Shown here: piece by piece, positions 8,741 to 18,409 of the stretch
How positions within the stretch are numbered: position 1 is the stretch's first letter
How the letters are laid out: each line of letters begins with the position of its first letter
NCBI RefSeq assembly: GCF_011516635.5
Contig: NZ_CP096255.1
Location: forward strand, 5,392,501 to 5,456,500
Origin: Bradyrhizobium barranii subsp. apii
GTDB taxonomy: Bacteria; Pseudomonadota; Alphaproteobacteria; Rhizobiales; Xanthobacteraceae
Direction: 5' to 3'
Length of the DNA: 64,000 nt
Made by a program: the position numbers and the translations under genes
The notes under the pieces: generated by a model
Told to the model about the DNA's origin: nothing
What the model saw: the letters and a program-made list of their open reading frames with translations, nothing else
Databases searched by the model: none

Positions 8741-10483
8741 CTACTCAGTGCCTTCCGAGCGGAAGATCGAGATCGAGATCGCGCGCCCTTGCGAGAAATT
8801 ATAGCCGTCGATGCGGGTACCTACCTTGTAGCGCAGCCCGATCGCCTCGGCCCGCTGGACGAAGCTGCGCTCCGAGCGCTGCTCGATCAGCGCGAAGCGA
8901 CAGCTCCCCTGCCGCAGGAAATCCGCCGCGCCCGAGCCGTCGGTGAGCAGCGTCTGCGTGCCCGTCAGGAACACGAGGCTCGGCTCGTGATAGCCGGCGG
9001 CGGCTGCCTTCGGCCCGACGCAGGTGACGTTGCGAAGCGCGCGTGCGATCTCGATGCTCGGAAACAGCGGGGTCAGCGACGGCAGCACGATGCCGTAGAC
9101 CACGACCGCGAGCATCAGCGCTGCGACCAGCGCGTTGAGCAGCGAGCGCTCGGCGCGGTTGGTGTCGAACAGCCACCAGGCGAACAGACCGAAAATGAGC
9201 GAGGCCGCAATGAACGGCCAGGCCACGAACGCCGGTTGCCGCGTCAGCATGACCGCGCCGACCACGGCGATGATCGAGGCGGCAGCGGGAATCGCGAACC
9301 ACCACGCCGAGCCGCGCGCGAGCCACGAGCGCGACAGCACGTTGCGCTCCAGCGCACCGACGGTGAGGATCGCGATCGCCGGATACAGTGGCAGCACGTA
9401 ATGCGGCAGCTTGGTCAGCACCGCCTCGAACACGATCCAGGACGGGATCAGCCAGGCCAGCAAGAACTGCGCGCCGGGCTCGCGCCGCGCCCGCCACACC
9501 GCCGGCGCCGCCATCGCCGCAAGCGGCGCGCCGGGCCAGAATGTGATCCAGAACAGCGCCAGATACAGTCCGGGCGGCGCACCATGGGATTCCTGGGCGC
9601 CGATTTTGCTCAGCATGTCGCCGCCGACGGAATCGGCGAAGAAGGCATCGCCCGCGCGCCAGAAGATCGCGACGAACCAGGGCAGCACCAGCACCAGCAT
9701 CCACATCAGGCCCCAGAGCGGACGCAGCTTCCATAGCCACGAGGCATCGCGGTCCTGGATCGCGAGCGCGACGATGGTCAGGCCTGCGAACATCAGGATC
9801 AGCGGGCCCTTGATCAGGATGCCGACCGCGAGCGCGGTCCAGAAGATCGCGGGCCAGCTCCAGGGCGGATGCGTCTCATCCTCTGCGCGCTGCCACGACA
9901 GATAGGCGCGCGACATCGCGCCCATCGCGGCGGTCACGCAGAACAGCAGCATCGCATCGGTTTTCGCGAGGCGTGCTTCGACGCCGAGCAGCACCGAGGC
10001 GCACATCAGGAGCGCGGCGAGCACCGCGGCGCGCCGCGTGACGAAGCCGAGCGCGGCCCAATAGGTCATGAGCACGGCGCCGATTGCGCCGATCAGTGAC
10101 GGCAGCCGGTACACCCAGATCCGCAATTCGGCCTTCGGCAGCTTGAGCGCGGATGCGGCTTCAACCGCGGCCGACTGCAACCAGTAGATGCCGACTGGCT
10201 TCTTGTAGCGGACGTCTTCCTGGAAGCGGATGTCGACATAATCGCCGCTCTCGACCATCTGCTTGGTGGCCTGCGCAAAGCGCGCCTCGTCGCGGTCAAC
10301 GGGCGGAATCGTGAAGAAGCCCGGCAGGAATAGCGGCAGCGCACACAGCAGCAGGAAGCCGACCGCGCGGGCGTGACTGGCCGTGGCGTAGTCCAGCATA
10401 AGCACGAGCCGGCTGCCCGGATTCACGGGCGCTTTCGGCTCGCGGGGTGCTCCAAAACGGGGGCTGGGATAGGTCTCGGCCAT
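8741..10483 (-). CDS. ArnT/PMT-like glycosyltransferase (GT-C fold)
   Basis: A 580-residue polytopic membrane glycosyltransferase of the PMT_2/ArnT group. After the first membrane helix it has PPVDRDEARFAQATKQM, the acidic periplasmic loop typical of the family, followed by KKPVGIYWLQ and many hydrophobic helices, with a soluble tail from about residue 470. Family members transfer a sugar from a polyprenyl-phosphate donor to lipid A or to glycoproteins in the periplasm. Directly followed by PAP2, LAB_N and GT2 genes, it is likely the final transferase of this cluster. The start at 10483 gives a long cytoplasmic N-terminus of about 40 residues; a later start is possible. Confidence 0.85.
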   Translation of the reverse strand: MAETYPSPRFGAPREPKAPVNPGSRLVLMLDYATASHARAVGFLLLCALPLFLPGFFTIPPVDRDEARFAQATKQMVESGDYVDIRFQEDVRYKKPVGIYWLQSAAVEAASALKLPKAELRIWVYRLPSLIGAIGAVLMTYWAALGFVTRRAAVLAALLMCASVLLGVEARLAKTDAMLLFCVTAAMGAMSRAYLSWQRAEDETHPPWSWPAIFWTALAVGILIKGPLILMFAGLTIVALAIQDRDASWLWKLRPLWGLMWMLVLVLPWFVAIFWRAGDAFFADSVGGDMLSKIGAQESHGAPPGLYLALFWITFWPGAPLAAMAAPAVWRARREPGAQFLLAWLIPSWIVFEAVLTKLPHYVLPLYPAIAILTVGALERNVLSRSWLARGSAWWFAIPAAASIIAVVGAVMLTRQPAFVAWPFIAASLIFGLFAWWLFDTNRAERSLLNALVAALMLAVVVYGIVLPSLTPLFPSIEIARALRNVTCVGPKAAAAGYHEPSLVFLTGTQTLLTDGSGAADFLRQGSCRFALIEQRSERSFVQRAEAIGLRYKVGTRIDGYNFSQGRAISISIFRSEGTE

Positions 10484-10533
10484 TGGTTCCGCTTACGCTG
10501 AAACCGTCATTCGGACAACCGGTTAAGGCGGGG

Positions 10534-12726
10534 TCATTGAATTCGAATGACAACTGTGTCCGCGGCGCCAGTGGCGTCGATCACGGTGAGCCGCGCAAAG
10601 CCCGGACCGGGCGGATCGATCAGGCGCTGGCGGCGCCCGTCGATCTCGCCGAGTGATGTTCCATTAACCATGATGGTCATGGGAAGGACGCCGCCAGCGA
10701 CCTTCACCGGCATGGCTGCGCTCCCCTCGCCGCCGGAACGGTCGACATCGATCCGCGAGCCGTTCAGCGGGAACTGGATGTGCAGCGCCTGCTCGCTGCC
10801 GGTCCGCACAAGGTCCCCGACCGGGCGGAACCGCTTCAGCGGCAATGGCAACTTGGCGTTGCTGGCGACCAGGGTTCCCTTCGGCGGCTTCGGCAACGGG
10901 GCCAGCGTCTTGCCGGTGCGGGCGAAGGCATCGAACAGGATCGGGGCTGCGGCCACGCGGCCGATCAGGCCGGGAACCGGCGCGCCGTCGGGCCGGCCGA
11001 CCCAGACGCCGATGGTCATGCGGCCGTCGAAGCCGACCGACCAGGCGTCGCGATAGCCGTACGAGGTGCCGGTCTTGAACGCGATGCGGTTGTGGGCGGC
11101 GTTTTCGGGCGGCGGCGTGCCCAGGAGCACGTTGCCGACCTGCCAGGCCGCGACCTGGTCCAGCAGCCGCAGCGGTTCCCGATCGTCCCGGCCGGTCATG
11201 AGGTCGCGCAACGGCATGGTGGTGCCGAGCCGGGCGAAACCCGTATAGAGCTGGGTGAGGTCCTGCAGTGTCACGCCGACGCCGCCGAGTCCCATCGCGA
11301 GCCCAGGTGCCTCGTCCTTGGGCAGGACCAGATTGCCGCCGGCCTGCCGCAGCCGCGACGACAGCCGGCTCGCGCCGACGCGGTCGAGCAGCACGATCGC
11401 CGGCACGTTCAGCGACAATTGCAGCGCCTTCTTCACCGGCACCGTGCCCTGAAACGTCATGTCGAAATTTTCCGGCGCGTAGGAGCCGAAGCGGACGGGC
11501 CGGTCGTCGATCAAGCTGTCGGGGTGGACGAAGCCGTCCTCGAAGGCAAGCCCGTAGATGAAGGGTTTTAGCGTCGACCCCGGCGAACGGACGGCGCGGG
11601 TCATGTCGACCTGCCCCGCCCGGCTCTCATCGAAATAATCGGCCGAACCGACGCGGGCGAGCACGTCGCCGCTCTCATTGTCGACCACGATGATGCCGAC
11701 CGAGATGTTGGGCCCGAGCGCAATGGCGCGGTCGCGCGCCAGTGGCTCCAGCACCTTCTGCAGATTGGCGTCGAGCGTCAGCTTGATGACCGGCGTATCT
11801 TTGACGGTTGAGAGTGCAGTGTCGGAGGCATGCGGCGCCAGCACCGGCATCGGCTTGCGCAGCTTGAGCACCGGAACGGCCTTGGCCTGCATCGCGTCGT
11901 CGGCGCTGACCACGTGCTCCGAAACCATGCGGTCGAGCACGCGGTCACGGGCTTTACGTGCCGCCTCGGGATAGCGATCGAGCCGGCGCGTCTCCGGCGA
12001 TTGCGGCAGCGCCACCAGCAGCGCGGCCTCGGCCAGCGAGAGCCGCTTCGGCTCCTTGCCGAGATAGGCGATCGAGGCCGAGCGGATGCCTTCGAGATTG
12101 CCGCCGTAGGGCGCGAGCGCGAGATAGAGGTCGAGGATCTCGGCCTTGCTCATGCTGCGCTCGATCTCGATCGCCCGCACGATCTGCCGCAGCTTTGCAT
12201 AGAGCGAGCGCTGCCGCCGCGGCTCCATCAGCCGCGCCAGCTGCATCGAGATGGTCGAGCCGCCCGAGACGATGTGGCCGCGCGTCGAGAGCTGCAGCGC
12301 GGCGCGCCCCAGCGCGAGCGGATCGAGACCGTTATGCGCGTAGAAGCGCTGGTCCTCATAGGCGAGCAGCAGCTTGAGATAGGTCGGATCGACATTGGCC
12401 CTGGCATCGACCGGCAGCCGCCAGCGGCCGTCGGCCATGGCATATGCGCGCAGCAGCTTTCCGTTGCGATCGACGATGGTGGTGGAGACCTGGCGCGCCT
12501 CGTCGAGCGGCAGCGGGCCGAGCGAGTAGACCCAGGCGACGAAGCCGAAGATGGCGAGGATGAAGGCGAAGGCGGCAGCCGAGAGGACACGATGACCCCA
12601 GCTCCGCACTCCGTCATGGCCGGGCTTGTCCCGGCCATCCACGTTCTTTTCTTCGGCACGAAAGTCCGTGGATGCCCGGGACAAGCCCGGGCATGACGAC
12701 TGAGTATGAGGCGTCACCTCGCTCAT
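10534..12726 (-). CDS. pbpC: Penicillin-binding protein 1C (bifunctional)
   Basis: A 730-residue bifunctional peptidoglycan synthase of the PBP1C type. The order is a membrane anchor (AAAFAFILAIFGFVAWVY), a GT51 transglycosylase domain with YEDQRFYAHNGLDPLALGRA and GGSTISMQLARL, a transpeptidase domain with the nucleophile motif SPGSTLKPF and the KTGTSYG box, and a C-terminal BiPBP_C domain. The ATG at 12726 overlaps the stop of the alpha-2-macroglobulin gene by one base (TGATG). Residues 5 to about 38 are the translation of a palindromic dispersed repeat, which is not part of the family. A GTG at 12609 right after the repeat is an alternative start that would give 692 residues. Confidence 0.92.
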   Translation of the reverse strand: MSEVTPHTQSSCPGLSRASTDFRAEEKNVDGRDKPGHDGVRSWGHRVLSAAAFAFILAIFGFVAWVYSLGPLPLDEARQVSTTIVDRNGKLLRAYAMADGRWRLPVDARANVDPTYLKLLLAYEDQRFYAHNGLDPLALGRAALQLSTRGHIVSGGSTISMQLARLMEPRRQRSLYAKLRQIVRAIEIERSMSKAEILDLYLALAPYGGNLEGIRSASIAYLGKEPKRLSLAEAALLVALPQSPETRRLDRYPEAARKARDRVLDRMVSEHVVSADDAMQAKAVPVLKLRKPMPVLAPHASDTALSTVKDTPVIKLTLDANLQKVLEPLARDRAIALGPNISVGIIVVDNESGDVLARVGSADYFDESRAGQVDMTRAVRSPGSTLKPFIYGLAFEDGFVHPDSLIDDRPVRFGSYAPENFDMTFQGTVPVKKALQLSLNVPAIVLLDRVGASRLSSRLRQAGGNLVLPKDEAPGLAMGLGGVGVTLQDLTQLYTGFARLGTTMPLRDLMTGRDDREPLRLLDQVAAWQVGNVLLGTPPPENAAHNRIAFKTGTSYGYRDAWSVGFDGRMTIGVWVGRPDGAPVPGLIGRVAAAPILFDAFARTGKTLAPLPKPPKGTLVASNAKLPLPLKRFRPVGDLVRTGSEQALHIQFPLNGSRIDVDRSGGEGSAAMPVKVAGGVLPMTIMVNGTSLGEIDGRRQRLIDPPGPGFARLTVIDATGAADTVVIRIQ
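12613..12697. repeat. Dispersed palindromic (REP-like) element inside the pbpC 5' end
   Basis: Arms at 12613-12643 and 12667-12697 are inverted copies that match at 29 of 31 positions, with cores such as CCGGGCTTGTCCCGG. Each arm is also nearly self-palindromic. On the minus strand it translates to the peptide GLSRAST...DGRDKPGHD, a pattern I recognise from intergenic repeats of Bradyrhizobium. A diverged second copy lies at 38996-39122. Confidence 0.85.
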
Positions 12727-15700
12727 CACTTCGCCGCCCGCACCTCGACGTTACCCGTCCCGGTCCGGCCGTAGCGCGAGGGATTGTACATGTCCTCGAC
12801 ATAGGCCTGCGGCAGCACGTATTTGCCGGGCGAAACCGCACGCACGACATAGGCGACGGTGAAGACCGACTTGGAGTCTGAGGCGCGATCGACCGCCGCC
12901 GTGAAGCGGTCGTCGCGGAACTCGGTATCTTCAGGCTCCTCGCCGTCCTCGATCCAGTCCAGCGTGCCACTGTCGCCCGACGACACCAGCTTCGGATTGT
13001 CGATCTCGAGGCCCGCGGGCAGATAGTCGGACACCATGATGTGGCCGTACTCGGGCTTCGCTTCGGTGATCTTCAGCACCACGGCGAAACGCTGGTTCTG
13101 CTTGACCTTGCTGATGTCGGCGGGCTTGCCGTCGAGCGTGAAATAATTGCGCTCGATCTTGAAGCCATTCGATGCAGCCGGCTCCGGCGTGACCGGCGAG
13201 CCCGACACCGAGACCACCGCCTGGACCGGCGCATCGCCGGTGTTGGTGATCTTCAGCGGCTTGCCCTCCAGCGTCACGGCTTTGTAGCTGCGGTACAGCG
13301 CGGTCTTGACCGGCTGGCCGTCGACGTCCATCGACAGGTTCTCCTTGGCGAGCGCGCGCGCCGCCAGCACCAGCCACGCATTCTCCTGCGTCGAGGTGTA
13401 GGGCGTCAGCCCGCGCGCGACTTCGACCCGCGACACCGCCTGCGTCAGCGTCGCCTTCGGCGCATTGCCTTCGCTGGCGAGCGAGACCAGCGCTGCGGCA
13501 TCGCGCAGCTGCGAGCCGTAGTCGGTGCGGCCGAACTCCAGCACCGGCTTCGGCGCGAGGCCGTCGAGGGCGGCACCGTAGACGCGTTCCGCGCGATTGC
13601 GGTCGCCGACCAGCGCGAGCGCGGCCGCAAGCTGCGACTTCGCGATCGGGGTCGCGAGGTTGCTCAACTTGGTGTCGGCGAGATAGCGGAGATCGCCGAT
13701 CGGCGCCGCCCCATTGCGCGCGAGCACGTAGAGGCCGTAGGCGAGATCGCGCCCGCCGTCCTTCTCCGGCTCGTTGCCGTTCACGACCGAGTTGCGGATA
13801 CGGTCGAGCGCGTTCTTGAACAGCACGTCCGGCACCGCAAAGCCCTTTTCGCGGGCGCGGGTGAGGAAGTCCGTCACGTAGGCGTCGAGCCAGGCGTCGT
13901 CGCCTCCGGCCGACCATAGGCCGAACGAGCCGTTGGAGCCCTGGCGCGCCAGCAGCCGCTCGATCGCATCGCGGATGCGCTGGTCGACCTCGGTGTCCAT
14001 GGCCAGATGCGCGCCGGCGGCGAGCTCATTGACGTAGAGCAACGGCAAGGCACGGCTCGTGATCTGTTCGGAGCAGCCATAGGGGTAGCGGTCGAGCGCC
14101 TTCAGGATCGTTGCAGCGTCGAGCGCCGTCGACAGGCTGGCCGAAACCGAGACGCTGCCGGTGCCCGGGACGAGATCGGAGAACATGTCCGAGGTCAGCG
14201 TCAGGCTTTCACCCTTCGCCAGCGTCCGGATCGAACGCCGCGCCAGCACCTGTGTCGCCGCCTTGACGTCGAGCGCATAGTGTCGTGCCAGCGCAAGGCC
14301 GTTCGGTCCCTTGATGTCGACGTCGAGCGTCGCCTGCCCCGCCGCGGTTGCGTCGATTGCGAGCGTAAACGCGTTGCGCTGCTTGGCGGCGAGCTTGACC
14401 GTAGTTGCGGGATTGCCGGTCATCTTCACCGGGCCGCCGGTCTTCACGTTGATGACGTAGTCGCCGGCCTGGCCCTCGACATTGTCGATCTCGAGGTTGA
14501 CCGTGCCGTGGTCGCCATTGAGCAGGAAGCGCGGCAAGGTCGTGGTCAGCACCACGGGATCGCGGATCACGACATCCGTGTTGGCGCGGCCGAGCTTGGT
14601 CGCGGTCCACGCCACCGCCATCACGCGCGCGGTGCCGGCGAACTCGGGGATATCGAAGCTCACTTCGGCGGTGCCGTCGGCGGCGACCGTGACGATGCCC
14701 GAGTAGAGCGCGAGCGGCTTTTGCGCGGGCGGAGAGCCCTGCAATTCGCCGGCGCCGGCATCGCCGCCGGACTTGATCTGTCCGCGCGTGCCCGACATGC
14801 CGTCGATCAGTTGCCCATAGAGATCGCGGATTTCCGCGCTCAGGCGGCGCTGGCCGAGATAGTAATCGTCCGGCGCCGGCGGCTTGTAATTGGTCAGGTT
14901 GAGGATGCCGACATCGACCGCGGCGATCACGACCTTGGCGTCCTCACCCGGATTGAGCCCGTCGAGCTTGACCGGGATCTTCAACGTCGCATTCGGCCGG
15001 ACCAGTGCCGGCGGCGTCAGCTTCACCTGGAGCGTGCGGGTCTGCTTGTCGATGCCGAACCATTTCAGGCCGATCGCCCGGCCCGGCATGCGTTGCGCAG
15101 CCGCATCGAGCGGGCGGCGCAGCGTCGCCACCACATAGGCGCCGGTGCCCCAGTCCTTGCCGACCGGCAGCCTCACCTGCGCGGTACCTTCCTTGACGTC
15201 GATGGTCTGCGTCGTCAGCAGGCGGTCGCCGAGCACGTTGACCGTGAGCTTGCCGGCGCTGCGGACGTTCACCGACACTGTCATGGTGTCGCCGGAGGCG
15301 TATTGCGGCTTGTCGATCGAGGTCTCCAGCAGGTCCGGCGTGTCGGCGCTGCCGTCGGAATACCAGCCGACGTCGAACTGCACCGAGGTCACCGGACCGT
15401 CGGCATCCTTCGACTTCACATCGAGCCGATAGCGGCCGGGCTGCGGTGCCAGCGAAATCCGCGACGGCTTGTCGGCCGCGATCGTCACGTCGCCGTCCGA
15501 AACGCGCGAAGTCGATTTGACCGGCTCGTACTCCCAGTAATTGTTCTGGCGATACCACTGGTAGCGCGACTCCATCTTCAGGAGCTCGTAGCGCAGGCCA
15601 TCGCGGCGCAGTCTCTCACCCTCGGGCGAGACGAACACGACGTCGAACTCCGCCTTGTCGCCCTCGGCGACGTTCTTGTCGCCGAACAGCGGCTTGATGC

Positions 15701-17930
15701 CGATCATGGCGTTGGCGGGCGCGACCGGCAGCACGATCTTGCGCTCGACGGCGCGGCCGCCGGTCTCGACCATGCGCACGAAGATCTGCGCCTCCTGCGG
15801 GCGCGTCGAGGCAGGCTGCTTGTCCAGCGTCACCGGGAAGGTGGCAACGCCATTGGCGTCGGCCTCCGGCAAATTCTCCAGCGGCGTGCGCTCGTTCGAG
15901 GTGGTCTCCTCGTCGGCGACGCCGAACTGGTAGCCGGCAAAGCCCGGGCGCTCGCTCGCGGGCGCGACCAGCATGTCGCCTTCGAGCCGGAGGCCCGAAG
16001 CCGGCGCGCCATAGAGGAAATGGCCATCCGCCTTGAGTTCCACCGGAGCGTTAGCTTTGATCAGCTTGTCCTTGGCGGACAAGTCGAATTCGATCCTGTC
16101 AGGAACGTAGTCCTCGACCATGAAGGTGGTTTCGCCGACCGACGAGCCCTTCGGATCGGTGAAGGCGCGGACCCGCCAGGTCCCGGTCGGGACGGCCGAA
16201 TTGAGCGGCACGGACAGCGTGCGGCCGCCGGCGCCCTGGTCGGCCAGCACGGCGCGGCGGAATTCGACGCCGTCGGGGCGCTCGATCACCAGCGTCAGCG
16301 GCCCGCCGGCAACGGCGTTGCCCTGCCCGTCGCGCAAAAGCGCGGTGAGATAGACCGTCTCGCTGGAGCGATAGACGCCGCGCTCGGCATAGACGAAGGC
16401 ATCGGCGCCCGATGGCACCGCCCGGCCCGAAACGCCGCGGTCGGACAGGTCGAAAGCCGAGGTCTTCAGGCTCAGGAAGGCGTAGTCGGCCTTCTCGCCC
16501 GTGACCGTCAGCATCGCCGGCGACAGGCCGCCTTCGCCGCGCGCGAGCCCCGCCTCGAACAGCACATGGCCGCTGTCGTCGGTCTTACGGGTCGCCAGGA
16601 TCTCGTTGTTGCGGGCGACCAGCCGGACCTCGGCTTTGCCGACCGGGTCGGTCGACGCCAGCGAATTGACGAAGACGTGGATGCCGTCATTGCCGGAATA
16701 GGCCGTGACCCCGAGGTCGGAGACGATGAACCATTGCGTTGCGAGCTGGTAATCGTCGTCCGAGCCCGGCCCCTTGGCCGCGGCGGTCATCACGTAGACG
16801 CCGGGCTGGAGCTCGCCGAGCGCCTGGTCGACCGGGAAAGCGGTGGTGACGTCCTGGTTCAGCGTCATCGCGGTCGCGAGCTCGCCGGTCCAGACCTTGA
16901 CGCCGCGCTCGCCGCCGAGATCGGCGAGCTGGTATTTCGACAGCGTCTTCTGGAAATCGCTGTCGACCACCGTGTTGATCAGGTTGCGGTCGCCGATCCT
17001 GAATACGTTGACGTTGACTGCGGGCGTGTTGACGCTGACCACGGGAATGCCGCGCTGGCCGGTCCGCGGCAGCACATAGGCGCGGCTGGTGAAGCGCACG
17101 AACGGCTTGCGGTCGCGGACATAGACGTTGAACTCGGCGGATTTCGGCAGGCCCTCCTTCACGGTGGACGGCAGGCCGGCGCGCAGATTGATGTTGTAGC
17201 GCTCGCCGTGCTTCAGCCCGTCGACGCAGAGCTGCTTGCCTTCGGCCGACAGCGCCGGCTTGTCCTGGCCCGCCAGCGCGAGGTACGGCGCGAAATCGGT
17301 GCGCTTGGCCAGCTCCTCCGAGAACTGGAAGCAGGCGCGCGGGCTCGCCGAATCCGAGTCCACGGTATAGTCGAGCAGCCGGAAGCCGTGCTCGTCGCGC
17401 ATCTTCTCGTATTGGCCGCGGACGTCGGCGACCTCGCGCATGTCGAGCGACAGCCGCAGCGCGTCCAGCGCCGGCCGCCACAGCTTGCGTTCGGCCAGCG
17501 ACTTGCCGAGCACGGCGAGCGCATCCGCCTCCTCGCCCGGATTGCCGGCGCGCTGGTAGGCGATGTAGGCGGCGGTCGAGGCCCGCTCCAGCAGGAACGT
17601 CTGCTCGCTCGAGCTTTTCGGCGAGATCTGGAAGATCACCTTGGCGAGCCGCAGCCAGTTGCCGGTATCCTCCGGCGTGGTCGCGGCGATCTGGCCGAGC
17701 ACCGACAGCCCGGTGCGGAAATCATTGCGCCGGAAGGCGGCGTCGGCGTCGGTGCGCAGCGTCGCGCTGGTCTTGGCGACCGGCCCCGCCTCGCTCTTGA
17801 TCTGGGCCTCCAGCTTGATCGCGGAATCGGCGAGGTCGTCGCGCTTGAACGCCTTGTCGGCGGCCAGCGCTGCGCTAAGGCCGAGCGCCAGCGTGGCGCA
17901 GAGTGTGACGGCGCGAACAAGACCGATCAT
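12726..17930 (-). CDS. Bacterial alpha-2-macroglobulin (thioester-containing), YfhM type
   Basis: A 1734-residue periplasmic protease-trap protein. The start at 17930 has a GGGAG ribosome site and a signal peptide MIGLVRAVTLCATLALGLSA. The frame is open to 18047 but has no start support there. The order is an N-terminal helical extension, MG1-like domains from about residue 290, a bait region, and an A2M thioester domain with GCSEQ (C1286, Q1289; bases 14064-14078), then complement-like C-terminal domains. An intact CxEQ motif means it should form the covalent thioester. It is translationally coupled to pbpC, the classic yfhM-pbpC pairing, where it is thought to protect the envelope when peptidoglycan is breached. 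Confidence 0.92.
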   Translation of the reverse strand: MIGLVRAVTLCATLALGLSAALAADKAFKRDDLADSAIKLEAQIKSEAGPVAKTSATLRTDADAAFRRNDFRTGLSVLGQIAATTPEDTGNWLRLAKVIFQISPKSSSEQTFLLERASTAAYIAYQRAGNPGEEADALAVLGKSLAERKLWRPALDALRLSLDMREVADVRGQYEKMRDEHGFRLLDYTVDSDSASPRACFQFSEELAKRTDFAPYLALAGQDKPALSAEGKQLCVDGLKHGERYNINLRAGLPSTVKEGLPKSAEFNVYVRDRKPFVRFTSRAYVLPRTGQRGIPVVSVNTPAVNVNVFRIGDRNLINTVVDSDFQKTLSKYQLADLGGERGVKVWTGELATAMTLNQDVTTAFPVDQALGELQPGVYVMTAAAKGPGSDDDYQLATQWFIVSDLGVTAYSGNDGIHVFVNSLASTDPVGKAEVRLVARNNEILATRKTDDSGHVLFEAGLARGEGGLSPAMLTVTGEKADYAFLSLKTSAFDLSDRGVSGRAVPSGADAFVYAERGVYRSSETVYLTALLRDGQGNAVAGGPLTLVIERPDGVEFRRAVLADQGAGGRTLSVPLNSAVPTGTWRVRAFTDPKGSSVGETTFMVEDYVPDRIEFDLSAKDKLIKANAPVELKADGHFLYGAPASGLRLEGDMLVAPASERPGFAGYQFGVADEETTSNERTPLENLPEADANGVATFPVTLDKQPASTRPQEAQIFVRMVETGGRAVERKIVLPVAPANAMIGIKPLFGDKNVAEGDKAEFDVVFVSPEGERLRRDGLRYELLKMESRYQWYRQNNYWEYEPVKSTSRVSDGDVTIAADKPSRISLAPQPGRYRLDVKSKDADGPVTSVQFDVGWYSDGSADTPDLLETSIDKPQYASGDTMTVSVNVRSAGKLTVNVLGDRLLTTQTIDVKEGTAQVRLPVGKDWGTGAYVVATLRRPLDAAAQRMPGRAIGLKWFGIDKQTRTLQVKLTPPALVRPNATLKIPVKLDGLNPGEDAKVVIAAVDVGILNLTNYKPPAPDDYYLGQRRLSAEIRDLYGQLIDGMSGTRGQIKSGGDAGAGELQGSPPAQKPLALYSGIVTVAADGTAEVSFDIPEFAGTARVMAVAWTATKLGRANTDVVIRDPVVLTTTLPRFLLNGDHGTVNLEIDNVEGQAGDYVINVKTGGPVKMTGNPATTVKLAAKQRNAFTLAIDATAAGQATLDVDIKGPNGLALARHYALDVKAATQVLARRSIRTLAKGESLTLTSDMFSDLVPGTGSVSVSASLSTALDAATILKALDRYPYGCSEQITSRALPLLYVNELAAGAHLAMDTEVDQRIRDAIERLLARQGSNGSFGLWSAGGDDAWLDAYVTDFLTRAREKGFAVPDVLFKNALDRIRNSVVNGNEPEKDGGRDLAYGLYVLARNGAAPIGDLRYLADTKLSNLATPIAKSQLAAALALVGDRNRAERVYGAALDGLAPKPVLEFGRTDYGSQLRDAAALVSLASEGNAPKATLTQAVSRVEVARGLTPYTSTQENAWLVLAARALAKENLSMDVDGQPVKTALYRSYKAVTLEGKPLKITNTGDAPVQAVVSVSGSPVTPEPAASNGFKIERNYFTLDGKPADISKVKQNQRFAVVLKITEAKPEYGHIMVSDYLPAGLEIDNPKLVSSGDSGTLDWIEDGEEPEDTEFRDDRFTAAVDRASDSKSVFTVAYVVRAVSPGKYVLPQAYVEDMYNPSRYGRTGTGNVEVRAAK

Positions 17931-18257
17931 AATGGACTCCCGGAAATCGCGGCGAACGCCGCGTGAGCATGAAATGCGCGGAAATGTGACGGACTCAAGG
18001 CGATGGAACCAAAGGTGCAAATCGTCGCATTCGCCATGACAAGGCAAGCCCTGAGGAGACCGATCGAGATATCACCGCGCACGCCGTCCTGATGGCGCAG
18101 CCCTACCTGACCGATCGACCGGCGGCCGTATCCCGGAAGCTGGCCAGCGTTCCCGGCGATGTAATCCATCGTCCAGTCCGCTGCCGCTCAACCCGGCACC
18201 CTGACACCCCACCGTTCCGCTTAGTCGCGGCGTTCAGGAAAACGGTTCGGTTCAGAC
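17931..18257. other. Intergenic region between the A2M gene and tRNA-Arg
   Basis: Part of about 400 bp with no convincing gene. It should hold the promoter of the A2M-pbpC operon on the minus strand. Small frames across it lack ribosome sites. Confidence 0.5.
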
Positions 18258-18284
18258 TTGGCGGGGTCGAGGATTTTTTATATC
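18258..18284 (+). promoter_or_regulatory. Candidate promoter of tRNA-Arg
   Basis: A TTGGCG hexamer (18258-18263) is followed after 15 bases by TATATC (18279-18284) inside an AT-rich run of T residues that stands out from the GC-rich background. The spacing is one or two bases short of ideal. It sits about 50 bases before the tRNA. Confidence 0.4.
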
Positions 18285-18332
18285 TGGCGTGATAGAAGAC
18301 CGGCAGGCGGCAGCCGAGGCTGGCATCAAGAC

Positions 18333-18409
18333 GGTCCCATAGCTCAACTGGATAGAGTAGCGGATTTCTACTCCGCGGGTTGCAGGTTCGAGTCCTGCTG
18401 GGATCGCCA
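18333..18409 (+). tRNA. tRNA-Arg (anticodon TCT)
   Basis: A full 77-nt cloverleaf can be drawn. The acceptor is GGTCCCA with TGGGATC (one G-T pair). The D stem is GCTC/GAGT. The anticodon stem is GCGGA/TCCGC with loop TTTCTAC, giving anticodon TCT. The T arm is GCAGG-TTCGAGT-CCTGC, and the gene encodes the 3' GCCA. It reads AGA codons, which are rare in this GC-rich genome. No partial copy or integrase is nearby, so it does not appear to be in use as an integration site. Confidence 0.95.

Noticed and set aside
7841..9736. 631-codon plus-strand frame
   Set aside because: Antisense to the PAP2 and ArnT-like genes, low-complexity Arg/Gln/His, no motifs.
14007..17966. 1319-codon plus-strand open frame
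   Set aside because: It is antisense to the A2M gene. High GC leaves the opposite strand open. The composition is Arg/Gly/His-rich with no domains and no ribosome site.
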